This document shows positions 22,101-35,100 of a stretch of DNA of 60,000 nucleotides, in pieces. Position numbers and translations under genes: made by a program. Where the stretch lies: the NCBI GenBank assembly GCA_029204225.1, contig CM055113.1, positions 7,781,852-7,841,851 of the forward strand. Direction: 5' to 3'. Origin of the DNA: Diphasiastrum complanatum. Taxonomy: Eukaryota > Streptophyta > Lycopodiopsida > Lycopodiales > Lycopodiaceae. Within the stretch, counting starts at the first letter, position 1. Every line of letters begins with the position of its first letter. The notes beneath the pieces were generated by a model. It made no database searches and had not been told where the DNA came from. It saw nothing but the letters and a program-made list of their open reading frames with translations.

Positions 22101-22245
22101 TGATATTTTGAAAAGCATTCCGATTCTGCTGTAAGGTCCACTGATCTTCTGCCCCCGATGAATAGTAGTCAAAAGCCATCTTCGGCAGCTTTTCCTTGGC
22201 TAGCGCCTCATACTCGCACACATTCACCACCTCTATCGTCGCCAT
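13138..22245 (-). CDS. (S)-2-hydroxy-acid oxidase, glycolate oxidase type (3' end missing)
   Basis: FMN-dependent peroxisomal enzyme that oxidises glycolate or longer 2-hydroxy acids to 2-oxo acids with H2O2 release. Ten exons with GT/AG borders join in one frame: 22100-22245, 20756-20880, 20612-20658, 20178-20259 (approx.), 19439-19563, 19265-19331, 18969-19031, 13991-14060, 13686-13786, 13138-13242. They give 309 residues beginning [20 protein letters not shown], about 83% of a usual 370. Active-site residues by spinach numbering are present: Tyr24 (27 here), Tyr129 (132), Arg164 (167), Lys230 (233), His254 (257, in SNHGARQ), Arg257 (260) and Arg289 in GGVRRG. Trp108 is Leu111 here (LSSLATSS). 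The final exon(s), with the GRPVVF region and peroxisomal tail, are not found before the window edge. Intron 7 is 4.9 kb. It could be an intact long gene or a truncated one. Confidence 0.92.
13482..13562 (+). mobile_element. tRNA-derived SINE-like head in oxidase intron 9
   Basis: AGGGTTGGCTCAGTTGGTTAG fits a Pol III A box, and 30 bases on TCCCAGGTTCAAGCCCCCC fits a B box. It is followed by an A/T-rich stretch. No cloverleaf can be drawn, so a SINE or tRNA pseudogene is more likely than a functional tRNA. Confidence 0.6.
14662..15475. mobile_element. About 814-bp palindrome-array element, GGAACGCGTTCC family
   Basis: The left end is CTTAGTTGCCCGTTCCGGAA with GGAACGCGTTCC. The right end, read inward on the minus strand, is CATAGATGCAACGAAACGTG followed by several GTTCCGGAACG palindromes from 15290 to 15460. 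Inside, TTAGTTGCCCGTT recurs at about 15075, 15132 and 15160, as if copies of the left terminus had been duplicated internally. It lies in intron 7 of the oxidase gene. Ends match only over part of their length; no target duplication is evident. Confidence 0.6.
15480..18960. other. Oxidase intron 7, remainder
   Basis: AT-rich intronic sequence. No open frame longer than about 75 codons has any recognisable motif, and I see no further repeats. Confidence 0.6.
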
Positions 22246-22317
22246 GGCGCTCTCTTTCTCGCTTCTGTCTGCTGCTCTCTTCTTGCTTTCGATTTTCTCT
22301 TGTGTGATGTATGTCTT

Positions 22318-22400
22318 GTGTGTTGCCACTGATTCGAATCGCACTCGTGACCTCTAGGAGATGGGCATAGCAGGCTGGCTACTTATTCTAGGAGAGGCAT
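22318..22400 (-). mobile_element. tRNA-derived SINE-like fragment upstream of oxidase start
   Basis: On the minus strand, CATCTCCTAGAGGTCACGAG is followed by GTGCGATTCGAATC, which fits the B-box arm and spacing of plant tRNA-derived SINE heads. It lies 75-150 bases upstream of the oxidase ATG, in the probable 5' leader or promoter. Confidence 0.45.
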
Positions 22401-23900
22401 AGCATGCCACTTATTTTATTGGAGCACTTGTTGAAAGATCAACTCCCCCTGAGGTCATGATGAGGCTTACAATTCCTAGGTGAGTTTGAAAATTACAATG
22501 AGTGTTTTTTAGTTTTAGATCTTTTTATTCTTCCAAAATGCAATCTTTGGTTTTAGCTTTGCCACGGTAGCATTAAGCAAGGGTAGCATTAAGCAAGTGT
22601 GACAATTTGCTACAAGCTGAGGTGTTGTTCTGAGATGAGTTTGGGCACTGAAAATAAGTTTTTTTTTTTTAATTCTTTTAAGAAGCAATCTTTGTCTCTT
22701 TTTGATGTTTTAGCATTTCAAATGCAATGCACAAGCAAAGCTTCCCGTGATGTAACGATTCTAATGCCTTGCCGAAGGCAAAACTTCTCATGATTCTTGT
22801 TTCCTTTGTTAATGTAGAAGCTCCAATGGGGAGAGACAAGAAGGGGGTGCCACATGCATCATTTTTAGCTAGACTTCTCAAATGTCATCCAAATCTTGAT
22901 ATGCCCATTCATGAACTCAATCTACATCTCAGATGTTAAAAAGTGTGGTTCCTAGATGTGCACAACATCCAAAAACAAACTTAACTAGAAAATCCCAAAA
23001 GTGTAGGCTCTTATAAATGCATGTGTTGACAACGATGGCAATTCCGAAACTGGAGGCTCAACCTGCTAGTCATCATGCAAGTGCATCCAGGATACCATGA
23101 ATGCATGTGGCTAGGCTAAGTGACACACACACAGAAGAATACGAGGATCCACAAAGAGATTGTTTCACCTAGATTGCCTCTCGCGGTACGCCGTCGTACT
23201 TTCAACCACAACCAGTTGTCGCTACAATTCCTACAACTATTAGCATTGAACCTACCCTTCCCCTTTTCACTACAGTTTTCATTTCATAAATCTCCCATAT
23301 AGTTTAAACAACATCCATGTCAATTCCTTTTGTGATGATAGGGTCAAGTATTTTGTCCACTATTCCGTCCTTTGTCACCCCCCCTACATCTCCTACCCCC
23401 TAAAAAAACAATCCAACCCCATATCCCTAGGTACACAATCACCAAAGGTCCACAAAGCCCTACACCCTGAAGTCTTTGAGGAACTTGGTAATTTTGAGAA
23501 AGAAGAATCATTATTGGGGGTAACAATACTTGTTGATCCAGCAAGTCAGGGCCACCACATCCAGTTCAGTGCCTCTTGATTCTCACAATGTCCTAGGCCT
23601 TCATTAGTAAGTTGGCCAGGTTATCCAAAAAATGATGGAGGACAAGGTAGCTGTGGATCTCCAAATAACATAGCTGGGCCAAGACAACACTCTAACGGCC
23701 CAAAAGCTGATTAAAATGATGAAGAACGAACGGCTAGTCTCAAAGCAGCACGAGAACAAGGCTACCGTGCAACTAAGATAAGCACATGCACATAAAGCGA
23801 CATTGTAAAAATATGTTCAACAATTGTAGGCTAGCCTACATAGTGTGCAGGAGCAAGTGAATTAAGCAGTTTCAAGGCAAAGCAACAATCCCATTACTTC
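22400..23900. other. Intergenic, no gene seen
   Basis: Between the two host genes. Short frames only, and no recognisable repeats or domains. Confidence 0.5.
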
Positions 23901-23908
23901 AAGGACAA

Positions 23909-24400
23909 TTGGAGATGGCCCAACTTGAGAATGAATGGATCAGTAGGGTCTCTAGATATAAATCCCCCTCCAGTCTCATTTTTCACCACAACAAATCCAA
24001 GAAGAGTATGGTGGAGATGGTGGAGATTTGTCGAATATTCAAGAGAAGAGTGAGAATACCTCGTAGGAGGTCCAACAAGCTTTGTTATCTACAACCACAT
24101 GCGAAGACATATATTAGTGTCAAGGGCTTTCAAGTACCGGTCACCATTGAGGAGGAGATACAAGAGTTTATCAAGCAACATCCTTATGAATTGTTAAGAG
24201 GTGACTGGGTTCTAAAATTCCGAACGTTAAAAATCAAGAGCAAGGACATAGAGCAAATATCCATACTTGGTGATCAACCCACGTGGCGGGTATCTATTTT
24301 TGAGCAGAAGCTTGAGGTGATAAGCAATTATATGGCAAGTCTTGCCAATTGTGGGTGGATCCCTATTATGTGCCTATGCCAAGGAGAAATAAATGGGTAG
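23909..24400 (+). CDS. Unrecognised 163-codon frame, possibly retroelement-derived
   Basis: An open frame starting MEMAQLENEWISRVSRYKSP, with a basic stretch (KRRVRIPRRRSNK, about residues 45-58) and otherwise mixed composition. I do not recognise it. A retroelement origin is suggested only by the LTR-like sequence that follows about 120 bases downstream. No start context or splice signals support it as a host gene. Confidence 0.25.
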   Translation: MEMAQLENEWISRVSRYKSPSSLIFHHNKSKKSMVEMVEICRIFKRRVRIPRRRSNKLCYLQPHAKTYISVKGFQVPVTIEEEIQEFIKQHPYELLRGDWVLKFRTLKIKSKDIEQISILGDQPTWRVSIFEQKLEVISNYMASLANCGWIPIMCLCQGEING

Positions 24401-24526
24401 AGTGTGGCACATCGAAGAAGGTCATGTCATACCTCATCAAGCGAAGGCATGAAGAGAAAACCTTACCTGGCTAATAAGCGGTTGTGGTGCCATGGGATCG
24501 ATGTCACCAATTCTGGTGGGGGATAC

Positions 24527-24990
24527 TATTGGGCATTTGGTAGTACACCGTGATTCATACCTTGTAAATAGATCCGATTGATCTTAGATCAAGTTGAATA
24601 AGTGTGAGGGCTTTGTGTGTGTAAGACCAACCCAATGATCACAGCAATATTTCACTGAATAGTTAGGACTAATTTTAGGCCCTTGCAAGAGTTAAATTAT
24701 TTAGAGGCCTAGAAATCAAGTTAGTGAGTAAAGAGTATTTTTAAACTCTTTTAGAATTCAAATAATAAGGGAGGTAGAAATTGGCCAAGTGCCCATTCTC
24801 CACTATAAATAGTGGCACCATGTACTTCATTTTTATGCTCAATAAAAATGAGTGGTGATTCTACCATTGTGGCAATTTGATGTCCTTGTTTCTTATTCTC
24901 CTCCATCTCTCTCATATTTATTGTTATCTTTTTATTATTTGCTTTTTCTAATTGTTGGATTTAAATGTTAATGATCGACCTTTTGGTGGC
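24527..24990 (+). repeat. Possible LTR of a decayed retrotransposon
   Basis: A purine-rich tract (GGTGGGGGA, ending about 24526) precedes this stretch. TATAAATA lies at 24804-24811, and AATAAAAA begins 30 bases after it at 24841. That spacing is typical of an LTR R region. No second copy or primer site is recognised, so the borders are guesses. Confidence 0.35.
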
Positions 24991-25199
24991 ATCATATCTA
25001 GGTGAAATACCCAATCGGCACAGACAACTCGATCCCAGAGCCAGTTAGCCCCCTTTGCATCCTCAATGGATTCATGTCATCATTAATATTGTTAGGTTTA
25101 TGGTTTGTGGTTAATTATAGATGGAAAATTGATTTATATGTTGGTATTGCCCTCGTAGCTTTGACTCAATACCTATAAAAGCTCAGACTATGATACGGG

Positions 25200-25620
25200 A
25201 ACCACGCATGCACACACACACATTAGAGTAGCATGAATAAATTAAGGATTAGAGTAGCGTGAACTAGTAAGCATGAAACATAAATCAAGATATTACGAAT
25301 TAGGGTACTAGCATGAACTAGTTTGCATGAAACATAAATGTATGACATCATACTTACATGCACACGCACACCCTAAACCCTAAACGCAAATGAAGAGAAA
25401 GAAAAAAGAGAACATAGTAGAGTGCTAATCAAAACTCCCGAACCATACGATTATATCCCATTCTAGAATGTCACCACATGCTCCCTCCCTGCGTCGTCTG
25501 GGCTTTCTTGTGGAACTCATCTTCCAACAAAAAACATTTGAACCACGTCTTTAACGGAAGAAAACAAGGGCTACACACCTTCCTAGAATTGGGAGTGCTG
25601 GTTACATTTAATTCTTTCAT

Positions 25621-25709
<89 letters not shown>

Positions 25710-26169
25710 AACATAACTAATATATAACACGTAAATTAAAATCCTACAGATTAAAGTAGCATGAATAAATTAAGATCCTACAAATTAGAGTAGCATGAAC
25801 TAGTAAGCATGAAACATAAATCAAGATACTACGAATTAGGGTAGCATGAACTAGTAAGCATGTAACATAAACGAATGGCATTATACTTACACACAGACGC
25901 ACACATGCACACACACACACACACACCCTAAACCCTAAACCATAAACACACACGAAGAGAACAAAAAAAGAGAACATAGTAGAGTGCTAATCAAAACTCC
26001 CGAATTGTACGATTATATCCTATTCCAGAATGTCACCACATGCTCCCTCCCTACGACGTTTGATCTTTCTTGTGGAACTTATCTTCCAACAAGAAACATT
26101 TGAACCACGCCTTTAACGGAAGAAAACAAGGGCTACACACCTTCCTAGAATTGGGCGTGTTGGTTACCT

Positions 26170-26259
<90 letters not shown>

Positions 26260-26694
26260 AACATAACTATTATTTAACACATAAATTAAGATCCTACAAA
26301 GTAAAGTAGCATGAATAAATTAAGCTCCTACAAATTAGAGTAGCATGAACTAGTAAGCATGAAACACAAATCAAGATACTATGAATTAGGGTTGTATGAA
26401 CTAGTAAGCATGAAACATAAACGAATGGCATCATATGTACACGTACACGCACACGCACACCCTAAACCCTAAATTCTAAACACACACGAAGAGAAAAAAA
26501 AAACATAGTAGAGTGCTAATCAAAACGAACCATAAGATTATATCCTATTCCAGAATGTCACCACATGCTCCCTCCCTACGACGTTTGAGCTTTCTTGTGG
26601 AACTTATCTTCCAACAAAACATTTGAACCATGCCTTTAACGAAAGAAAACAAGGGCTACACACCTTCCTAGAATTGGGAGTGTTGGTTACCTTT

Positions 26695-26756
<62 letters not shown>
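25200..26756. repeat. Three tandem copies of a 525-550-bp unit carrying (CT)n
   Basis: Each unit has AGCATGAACTAGTAAGCATG words, a (CA)n patch, CCCTAAACCCTAAA, then a conserved 200-base block from TAGAGTGCTAATCAAAACTC to TTCCTAGAATTGGGAGTG, closed by a (CT)n run. The CT runs begin near 25624, 26174 and 26698, so periods are about 550 and 525. Frames across the CT runs are artefacts. Confidence 0.9.
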
Positions 26757-26758
<2 letters not shown>

Positions 26759-26759
26759 T

Positions 26760-29380
26760 CTTTACTCTTTGCATTTGATTATTTTTTGGATCCATTTGAT
26801 GGCGGTTTTTATGTAATGTGTTAAAATAATTTTATTAGTAAGGTCACTTCCTAGGTCTTGCTGGAGTGAGACTAATCATTATTGATGGATTTGTTGGACT
26901 CAATTTGTATTTATCTTCTAAAATCCAAGTATACTACTACCAAGCCACAAAGATCAAATCATGGTGTTAAGCATATTTCAAAACATAATTGAAGCTTTTG
27001 TATAACGCGGTTCAAATTTGTGTTTTGAAACCAACTCACTTCAAATATATGTTGAGAAACCATCTCAACAAGACTATCAAGGCTGTAAAATCAAATAATG
27101 GTTGACAATTATTGGTCAATCTATACTTGAAGGACAAACGTATTTGTTGAGAGTGGGAATCAATTGTTTTCTTAGGCCAACTATGGAGTTCGCCAACTGG
27201 TTCATAAAAACATGTTCTAAGAAGTCCCTCGAATCAAGAACAAACATAATCAAGAAGGGAGCAACAAGGCTTCAATGTGATGAAAGATTACAAAGTTCTG
27301 CTGATTTTCAGCTGAATTCAATGGTTATCCTTGACATTAGTTAGACTCTGTCATCCAATATGAGCTCACTGGGATATAGCCAATAACTCAGGATATTTCT
27401 TCTTCAAGAAATATTCTATATCAAGAATCTTCTATATTCTATGCACACAATTCTCATGGATGAATCTAGATGACTCACAATTATGTGTCTTATAAGCAAT
27501 AAAGATCAAAATAGTTCCCGATGAATTGTCTTCACACTGCTTATTTATCCAATTATCTAATCAGAAGTAATCCAACTACTCAAGTCAATTGTAGATGATT
27601 CAGAAATATTAAATGTCTAGGTGCAGATCTCAATTATACATGTATAACACCACATTTAGATCTTCTTCTAAACCAAAAATAAGTTAATGAATTATCCTTT
27701 CCACCGAAAGAGACATTAACTAACAAATAACCGTTCCTCACATTACTTATTCACATGTCTATGCACATTGACTAGTTTAAGTATACGATATAAACTCAGT
27801 ACTTAGGAAACACATAGTAGATCCACAAGATTAAGATGTACATAAGCAACTTATCCAACTATGTTCCTATACATAAACATAGGCTATAAATTGACAAATA
27901 TCCATAATCTGCATATGTTACTCACATAACTCACTGAGAATCTTGCAATTCAACTACAAAAGAACTCTATTTCTCATGAATAAATAACATATCAAGGAAA
28001 TCTTTGAAGTGAATAATTCCACATCACAAGTTTTCCAACCATCTAACTCTTATTAACAAAATTCCTTCAATCAATCAACCTACATTAGATCTTAGCGTAC
28101 GACCAAGATTAGGCTAACTTATACAGACATCTTTGGACATAGAGTTAAGATTAAAGCTTTATTCCACTGATCCAATCCATAACAGAATGGTACTTGGTAA
28201 CAATCAGTGAACCTTAATTTAATCTTTACCACTACTTCCCATATTAATGGATATCTTACAACTCAATATCCCCAAAACTCCTCTAGTTCCAGATTATTCA
28301 AAATATTCACTTAGAGCGTTTCTCTATTCCAAACTGGATAGTTCTACCTTTGCACACATACTAGATTATTAAAAAACCTCTATGCAACTGGTTGATTTCT
28401 CGAAAGTTTTATTCCTATCTTTTCTTCTCCCCCTTTTAAAAAAAAATTCCATAATCTCAATTGAAAAGTTCTTAGGCTATTTGGCTATCCTATATCCAAA
28501 TATATGATCAAATTCACAACCAATTCCAGGAGATAACCCTAACAATTGAAATCTCTCATGCTCCTTTAGTGTTACTCAAAGAATACCATTCCACATTGTA
28601 CCCATCATGGACAAAACAGAATGTATCATCCAAGTACAATAGAAATGCCATTAATGTATTCACTAACCCAAAAGAAACATAGATTTCAACAAAATCGAAT
28701 ATCATATTGTCCCAGATATCAATATCTATTCCAAAATCGATAAAAAGAACTTAATTCTTTTAACAAGTTAGAACTCGCTTGATTGTTACAATCATTATAG
28801 AGAAATACTCTATTACAGAAAAGAATCCAAATTACTAGATTCTTGTATGGAACACCTTCCATCTGTTTTACTTTGCAAGATCCAAATCTAATTGCAAAAT
28901 AAGGATTTTTCCATAAATGGATTATCAGTCTAGCCACACTTTTTTCTTGGAATCACCAAATTCTCAAAATTCTAATTCACACTGGGAACAAGGAAAGATA
29001 AAAAAAAAACCCGCAAATTTGTACTAGAAAAAAGTTCAATTTGGTATCAGTAACTTTAACACTAATCAACCTGACAGTTTTGATTGTTGAATCATTAAGT
29101 GCCGCATTTAGATCTTGGCAAATCCCCTTATGGATCAGCATAGAAACTGTTCCAAATATATTTACATTATTCTCGATTCTTAAAATAAGAAATGCTCCAT
29201 AATTAACAGATTCACAAAATCTTCAACTAAAAGTGAAGGTTACATTGACCTTAAATAACTGACCAATTCAAACACATTAAGATCATTCACTTTATAGGTC
29301 ATTTATGTTTGATCAATAACCAATGAATTTGAACAAAAAAAAAAACGTCTATGGTTTCTTCATATTTTACGTAAACTAGG
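26760..29380. other. AT-rich intergenic sequence, no gene seen
   Basis: About 2.6 kb with stops in every frame and no recognised motif. One 72-codon minus-strand frame near 28719-28937 has no identifiable features. It may be an old retroelement, but I cannot support one. Confidence 0.5.
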
Positions 29381-29459
29381 ATTTTCAAATTGTTGTGTCG
29401 TCGATGTAGCATAGGGGTCTGTCGCTGGGAGCGGCAACCTCGCCTTCACCTGCATAGCA

Positions 29460-29580
29460 AGAAGAGAGAGGGAGAGGAGAGAGAGGAAGAAGGGACTGGA
29501 GAGAGGGGGAGAGAGAATGCCTAGGTTGAGAAAGGCTTTGGGGGCTTGAGCGCCTACCCAAAGCTATTCTATCCCAATGT

Positions 29581-29665
<85 letters not shown>

Positions 29666-29720
29666 AACCAAGAGAGTTTTATTAAGAAGAGAATAGAAGA
29701 TGATACAATGCAAAGGAAAT
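29460..29720. repeat. (GA)n microsatellite with TTTATTAA flank
   Basis: A GA-rich stretch, then a pure (GA)n run at 29583-29658, then GGTTTCTCC-complement sequence and TTTTATTAAGAAG. In reverse complement this is AATAAAA followed by pyrimidine repeats, the same order as the 3' ends of the LINEs at 43.4, 54.5 and 57.2 kb. It may therefore be a severely truncated LINE or SINE tail. Confidence 0.5.
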
Positions 29721-29959
29721 GGCTCCCTCTTATAGATTTTAGAGGTGAGCCTTCTGCACTCTCATTGGCCACTTCATTGGGGCAAGGATTCTAATCCAAG
29801 CCTTTAAAATAAACACAACTTAAATCTCTTGGTGCTAAGAAAGCACAAGGGCACTCACATGATTCATGTGAGTTTTAAGTTGGACCCTTTTAGCTTTTTT
29901 ATTTGCAACTTGACTTAGGACCTCTAATGTCATTTTAGAGTTTTAAGCCCCTAGTCTTT

Positions 29960-31015
29960 TATTCCTAGGAATTACAACTTGCTACTTGTGTTGGGTTGGG
30001 CTTACACGCGCAGGATGCCAATGCCCTCGCACTTATTACCCTACTTACAATGTACTATGGCGGGGCCCACCAGGTAAGGCTTGGCCAACAATATTTTAAG
30101 TGGTGGGACCCACTTGTTTATTACTGTGCAGGAAATATCCACAACACAAATTCCATTCAATATGGACCTAAACTGTGCATGCATCCGACATGACATGCAG
30201 TGATTCCAATAAAAAAATCAATTTTTACGTAAATTGTCAAGAAACTGAAAATTTAGCACTGAGATTTTCGAAATTCGTTCGAAATGGACCAACTGTGAAA
30301 ATTGATTAAGAAGATTGATCTATCAAATCCACAAGCATTGTCACATATCGAAATCATTTTGAAACATTCTGCATGCAACAAACTCGACATGCACTGACTT
30401 TTTCTAAAAAATGAAAAAAATTCCTGTAAATAGCCTAGCCATTAGGAAGTCTACTTTTTGATCTAGAATTGCCGAAAATAGCTTCATGCAAGAAATCTTC
30501 TGATCAATCTACTGATTACACACGCAACATGCATCCAAACATGCGTGGTGGCTCCACTCCAAGAGGACTTTTTCCATTTTACAAGGGGTGAGACTTATCA
30601 CGAGGTGGCATTGAATGGGTAACTCAAAATAGTAGGGGCGTAGCTTGGGCCTCTTGAAGTATGGGGGGTAAGTGGTTGGCCCTTTCCCTCCCCTCTAATA
30701 AAAAATAGAAATGCTTTATCTAATTTGAATTTAAACATTAAATGCCTTGCTTTTCAAATGAAATGGGCTTTCACATGGAATGACGTGAAAGGACCTGGAC
30801 TTTCAAAGTAAGAATTAAGTGCAAATTTTGAAATGGCCTTGGACTTTTTCATGTGAAACCACCCTTTTTCAAGTGGTGACTTTAGAAGCGTGACATCACT
30901 TTTTCATGTATGGTGAAGGGGTGATACTAGTGCTCACATTAGCTCAAGCAAGTTATTTGATGCCAATGGAAAGAGATACTCCCACCCAATAATGTGGTCC
31001 ACTACAAAGACTATG

Positions 31016-31079
<64 letters not shown>

Positions 31080-31368
31080 ATGTGAGCAATGATAGACAAA
31101 AAGAGTTTTGTCTATTTTCATTGATTCAAGTTTGCTCTAAAATGGATTTGAAGGGGATTTGAAGTGCATTGAAAACGGGTTGAAAATGACGTGCATTTAA
31201 AAATTTTTAGAGAGAGAACATGTCGCTTTAGAAATTCCTTGAAAGAAAAGTTTCTAAGAAAGAAAGAAGGTATAAAATAGTTTTTATCTTTTTATAATTC
31301 ACTTTTTATCTTTTAGGGTTTTGAATTTTTTTTTTTTAGGTTTAACATAAAAAATAGCAATAATGTGA

Positions 31369-31413
<45 letters not shown>

Positions 31414-31430
31414 ACTCTCTTGATAGCCAT
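29960..31430. other. Intergenic, no gene seen; two (TG/GA)n tracts
   Basis: Unique AT-rich sequence with microsatellites at 31016-31075, (TG)n then (AG)n, and 31374-31408, (GA)n. No coding frames of note. Confidence 0.55.
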
Positions 31431-32125
31431 GTAATGTTTTATGTATGGGAGCTTAAAATTTTGCCATGTGGCATATTGGCACTTGAGTTTTTTAATGGCT
31501 AAGGAGACGTGGCGAAATCTGAATGTTTATGATGGAATCCAAGGGTGGGGAAGAGAGAGAAAAAAAAAGAGATATTTTTCTTTTGCATTCACATTTTTAA
31601 AGAGGAACAGCTCTTTTAGCAAAAACCTACACAGAGAACAGCCTCTTCCTCCTGCTCGTTGGCTCTTCCATTCATAGCATCGAGCGCACACGCGAGAGGG
31701 AGAGAGCTTCAACTCCGTATGAAGCTGCAGATCTGTTTCTAGATTTTTGCTACCACAGTGGAGCGAAACGAGCGAGATTTTTTCAGACATTCATAGTCCG
31801 ATCCATCAGTCACGCCCCCCTCACTCCATGCTTTGGTTTCCAATAAAGATATGTCAAACTTGATTCCAACCCTCTGTCTTGCCCTCGGTTTTGCTGTGTT
31901 TCCTCGGGCTTAGGTGCCTTTGAATTCTTTTTCTATTGTTCGAATATTGCTCGAAAACCCACTTCTCATCCTTTTCGTCATCCGGTTGTTTCCTGTTTGG
32001 TAGATTGCATTATTTGTGTGTCCGATATCAGATTGCATTGTTCAGCTGCCAGTAGCTTTCCCTACAATTCATACAGACGAGGCAACCGACAGTTTCCGAA
32101 GTTTTTGTCAGATTATCCAGTTACG

Positions 32126-35100
32126 ATGCTTCGCCGAAGATCAGTTAATCAAGGATCAGAAGAGACAATTCAGACAGTGAACACCAGAAAAGAAAGCCCT
32201 GTCAATCCAGTCCCTGGACATGCAGGAAGATGGGTCTCCTTCAGCATTTCATTGGGTGCCCTTATCATGCTTGGAACATTTTACGCTCTGCTGTTGGTGT
32301 TGACAAATAACAGCTATCAGAAACGCATAGCTCCACTCCCAGCTAATGCAACCTTTGCCCGGTTTTCTGAAGGAAGAGCCATGAAACATGTCTGGTACTT
32401 GGCCCATGAAATTGGGGGTCGACAGGTAGTTACTCCATTCACCAGAAGAGGTTTTCTAGTACTTAATGCTATTGCTTTGCACTGCCCTCAAGAACATCAC
32501 GACTTTTCACTTAAGATTGTTTTTGCTTTGTGAAGTTCAGCCAAAGTCTATTTGTTTGGACATATGAAGAGAATACATGTAGTTTGTAGTTTCTGATTTT
32601 GGTTAGAACTTTGCCTACATGATCTGAAGAGGGAGAGGTACACTAGTGTAGAACTCAAAGTTCTGTTACAGGTTAGCTAAACTGGCAGTTATGTTAGTGC
32701 TAACTTGTGCCAGTTAGCTAACTTTCTTTCTTGCTGCCCCACCTGCAGTTATCTCCATCAGTTACATTAGCACTAACCGAGGAGCTGCCCCATCTCCACA
32801 CCCATTAGTGGACTCGGTTAAGCCAAGCAATGGACTGCAGCGTTGGAGGGAGGAGAAGTGCTGCCATGGAGGAGGAGAAGAGGGGAAGCTTGTGGACATT
32901 GCCAGTTGGAGGAGGAGAGGGGCAACTGACTGTGGCAGTTGGGACCTCTCTTAATTGAGACACAGGTTAGCTTGAAGGACATGTTTTGCATCAGTTAGTG
33001 AGGAGCACAAAATGCTCTAGTCCAAGTTAGTGTTAACTGAATCTGTTAGCTAACTTGGATGCGTTAACTGTAAGTGGGGCAGCACACTTCTCAGTTAGCT
33101 TCAGATAGCATTAACCAGATAGCATTAACCGAAAAGTGCTAACCTGTACGTGGGGTAAGCCCCTAAAACAATTTGCTTTTTGCGTACCATTACAACATCA
33201 TAGGCTTTAGTTTCTGGGACAGGCAATTATATTCACTAGCTCGTAACAATACTTTCTTACCCGAGTTACTACTGTTTACCTTGATACATATGTTTCATGG
33301 GAATGTATTTCTAATCCCATATGGCCAATACAAGTGATGCCAAAGTTTGCACTTGCCGTGGGCTACATACAAAGCACACAGATTGATGAAAATACATAAT
33401 TGACGTTTGGAGACTTTTTGCTGATGTGGCACACTCACATTTGTTGATATAGCACAGCAGCTATACAGTACAGGGTAGCAGGATCCCTTCTTGAAAGAGA
33501 TGTCGTGTCAACCCTCCATCAGTCGATTATGCTACACATTGGCTGGGAGCACTGCTTGTAGCAGGCCTTGCTGCTCCTGTGGCTTGGGCTTGCTGCAGGC
33601 CCGTATTCAGCCTGCTCCTAGCTGATACATAGTACATATGGATTATGCTCTTATGAATACCTCATTTTTGAGATCTTCACTAAATTTCTATCTAGTTCTA
33701 AACATTGCCTTTAAGTTATGCCAAAATGTTAGACTATTGAGTCACATAATCTTTTTGTAATGACTCACTTTGAGAGTAAAACCACTCTTGACCCAAAACT
33801 ACATCTACATGACTCTAAATCATAGTGACCAGGGGACATGGGAATGCGGCCTTTCAGACGTCCCACACGTTCCCAGCATGCTCTTTTGGGAACGTGCTCA
33901 GGAACTTGAGTTTAGGAATGGGACTAGGGAATGCATTCCCAAGGAATGGGAATGTGATTGGGAATGCGTTCCCTGGTCACAATTTCTACAAAGACTCAAA
34001 AACAAGATAAATGTGAAAGAGCATATGACATGGGATGATATTATGACATATACCCAATCCTTCCCTTGTCGCGCCTCCTCCAAGATGGCTTTGAGCATGG
34101 TCTATGATGGAATGGTGTGGTCTCAACTCTAACTAGGTGTGAAGTTTCAGCCTCTCTACTCACTATTGTCTCAAGAATGGTCCTGTTTATATTGCGGTAA
34201 TTATTGGGCCTCATGGGGTCACCCCCTTTGTGGATAAGATGAATGATATTGGCAATGCAAACCAAGAAGAAACAAAACAAAGGACCACTATAGCATTAAG
34301 GAGATTGTCTAACATAAGTGAAACATTGTCTACATCATGCATAAGAAACTTTGCACAAGGTTGGTAAAGAAGCATTCATCACCAGATTGTGTCTTAGCAA
34401 TGACCGGATTTGACAATGGGGGTTCTAACATTTGGTATGAGAGTCAATGATCATGTGAATCCTAGATGCAACTGTTTTAACTTAAATTTCTATTGGTCTA
34501 ATCTTCTTGTTGATGTGCTAGAGTCTAGTCAAACTCGCCTTTGCTTTTTGTTCTGTCGAGATCCGACAGTGTTTGGACAGGTTTTGGGCCTTGTATGCAT
34601 GTGAAGGGGCTTTTTTTTATGGTTTTTCTGGTTTTCTAGTAGTCGTTAAAGTTGCAGAAAATTTTAAAGCCATGCAATAAAACTAGTAAGATGGAACTAG
34701 CACCAAGAACTGTCAAAAAACCTTTGTTTTGTGACAGAAATGAAAAAAAGCCCATACGGGCGTATTTTTTGGGTCTTTTGGGAAGCCGAAACAAATTTTT
34801 TTTGACAAGCATAATTTGTCTCAATTTTTTTTTGTGAAAATCAAACTTTTTTGGCAGGCACCTCCGTGTGCCTGCGCGGCGCGTCATCAAAAAGTGACAC
34901 GTGGTGACAAGTCAGCGAATGATCATTCGACACATGTCAGGTTGTCATTTCACACGTGTGGGATTGTACGGCCTAATGCGAGAACGACACGTGTTGTCCA
35001 TCCGACTAATGAACACGAGACACATGTCCTTGTGTCATTTCACACGTGTCCAGGTGTCACCTCACATGTGCCAGTGCCTGCAAACCAATTGGGAACGAAC

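Noticed and set aside
25371-26480. CCCTAAACCCTAAA as interstitial telomere
   Set aside because: Only two repeat units occur per copy, inside a larger tandem repeat. This is too short for telomeric origin.
28560-28720. Possible reverse transcriptase YLDD box on the minus strand
   Set aside because: FLLYLDD-like residues occur, but neighbouring sequence has stops and no other RT block, so chance is likely.
26757-29400. Organellar DNA insertion
   Set aside because: AT-richness suggested plastid or mitochondrial origin, but no recognisable organellar gene could be read in either strand.
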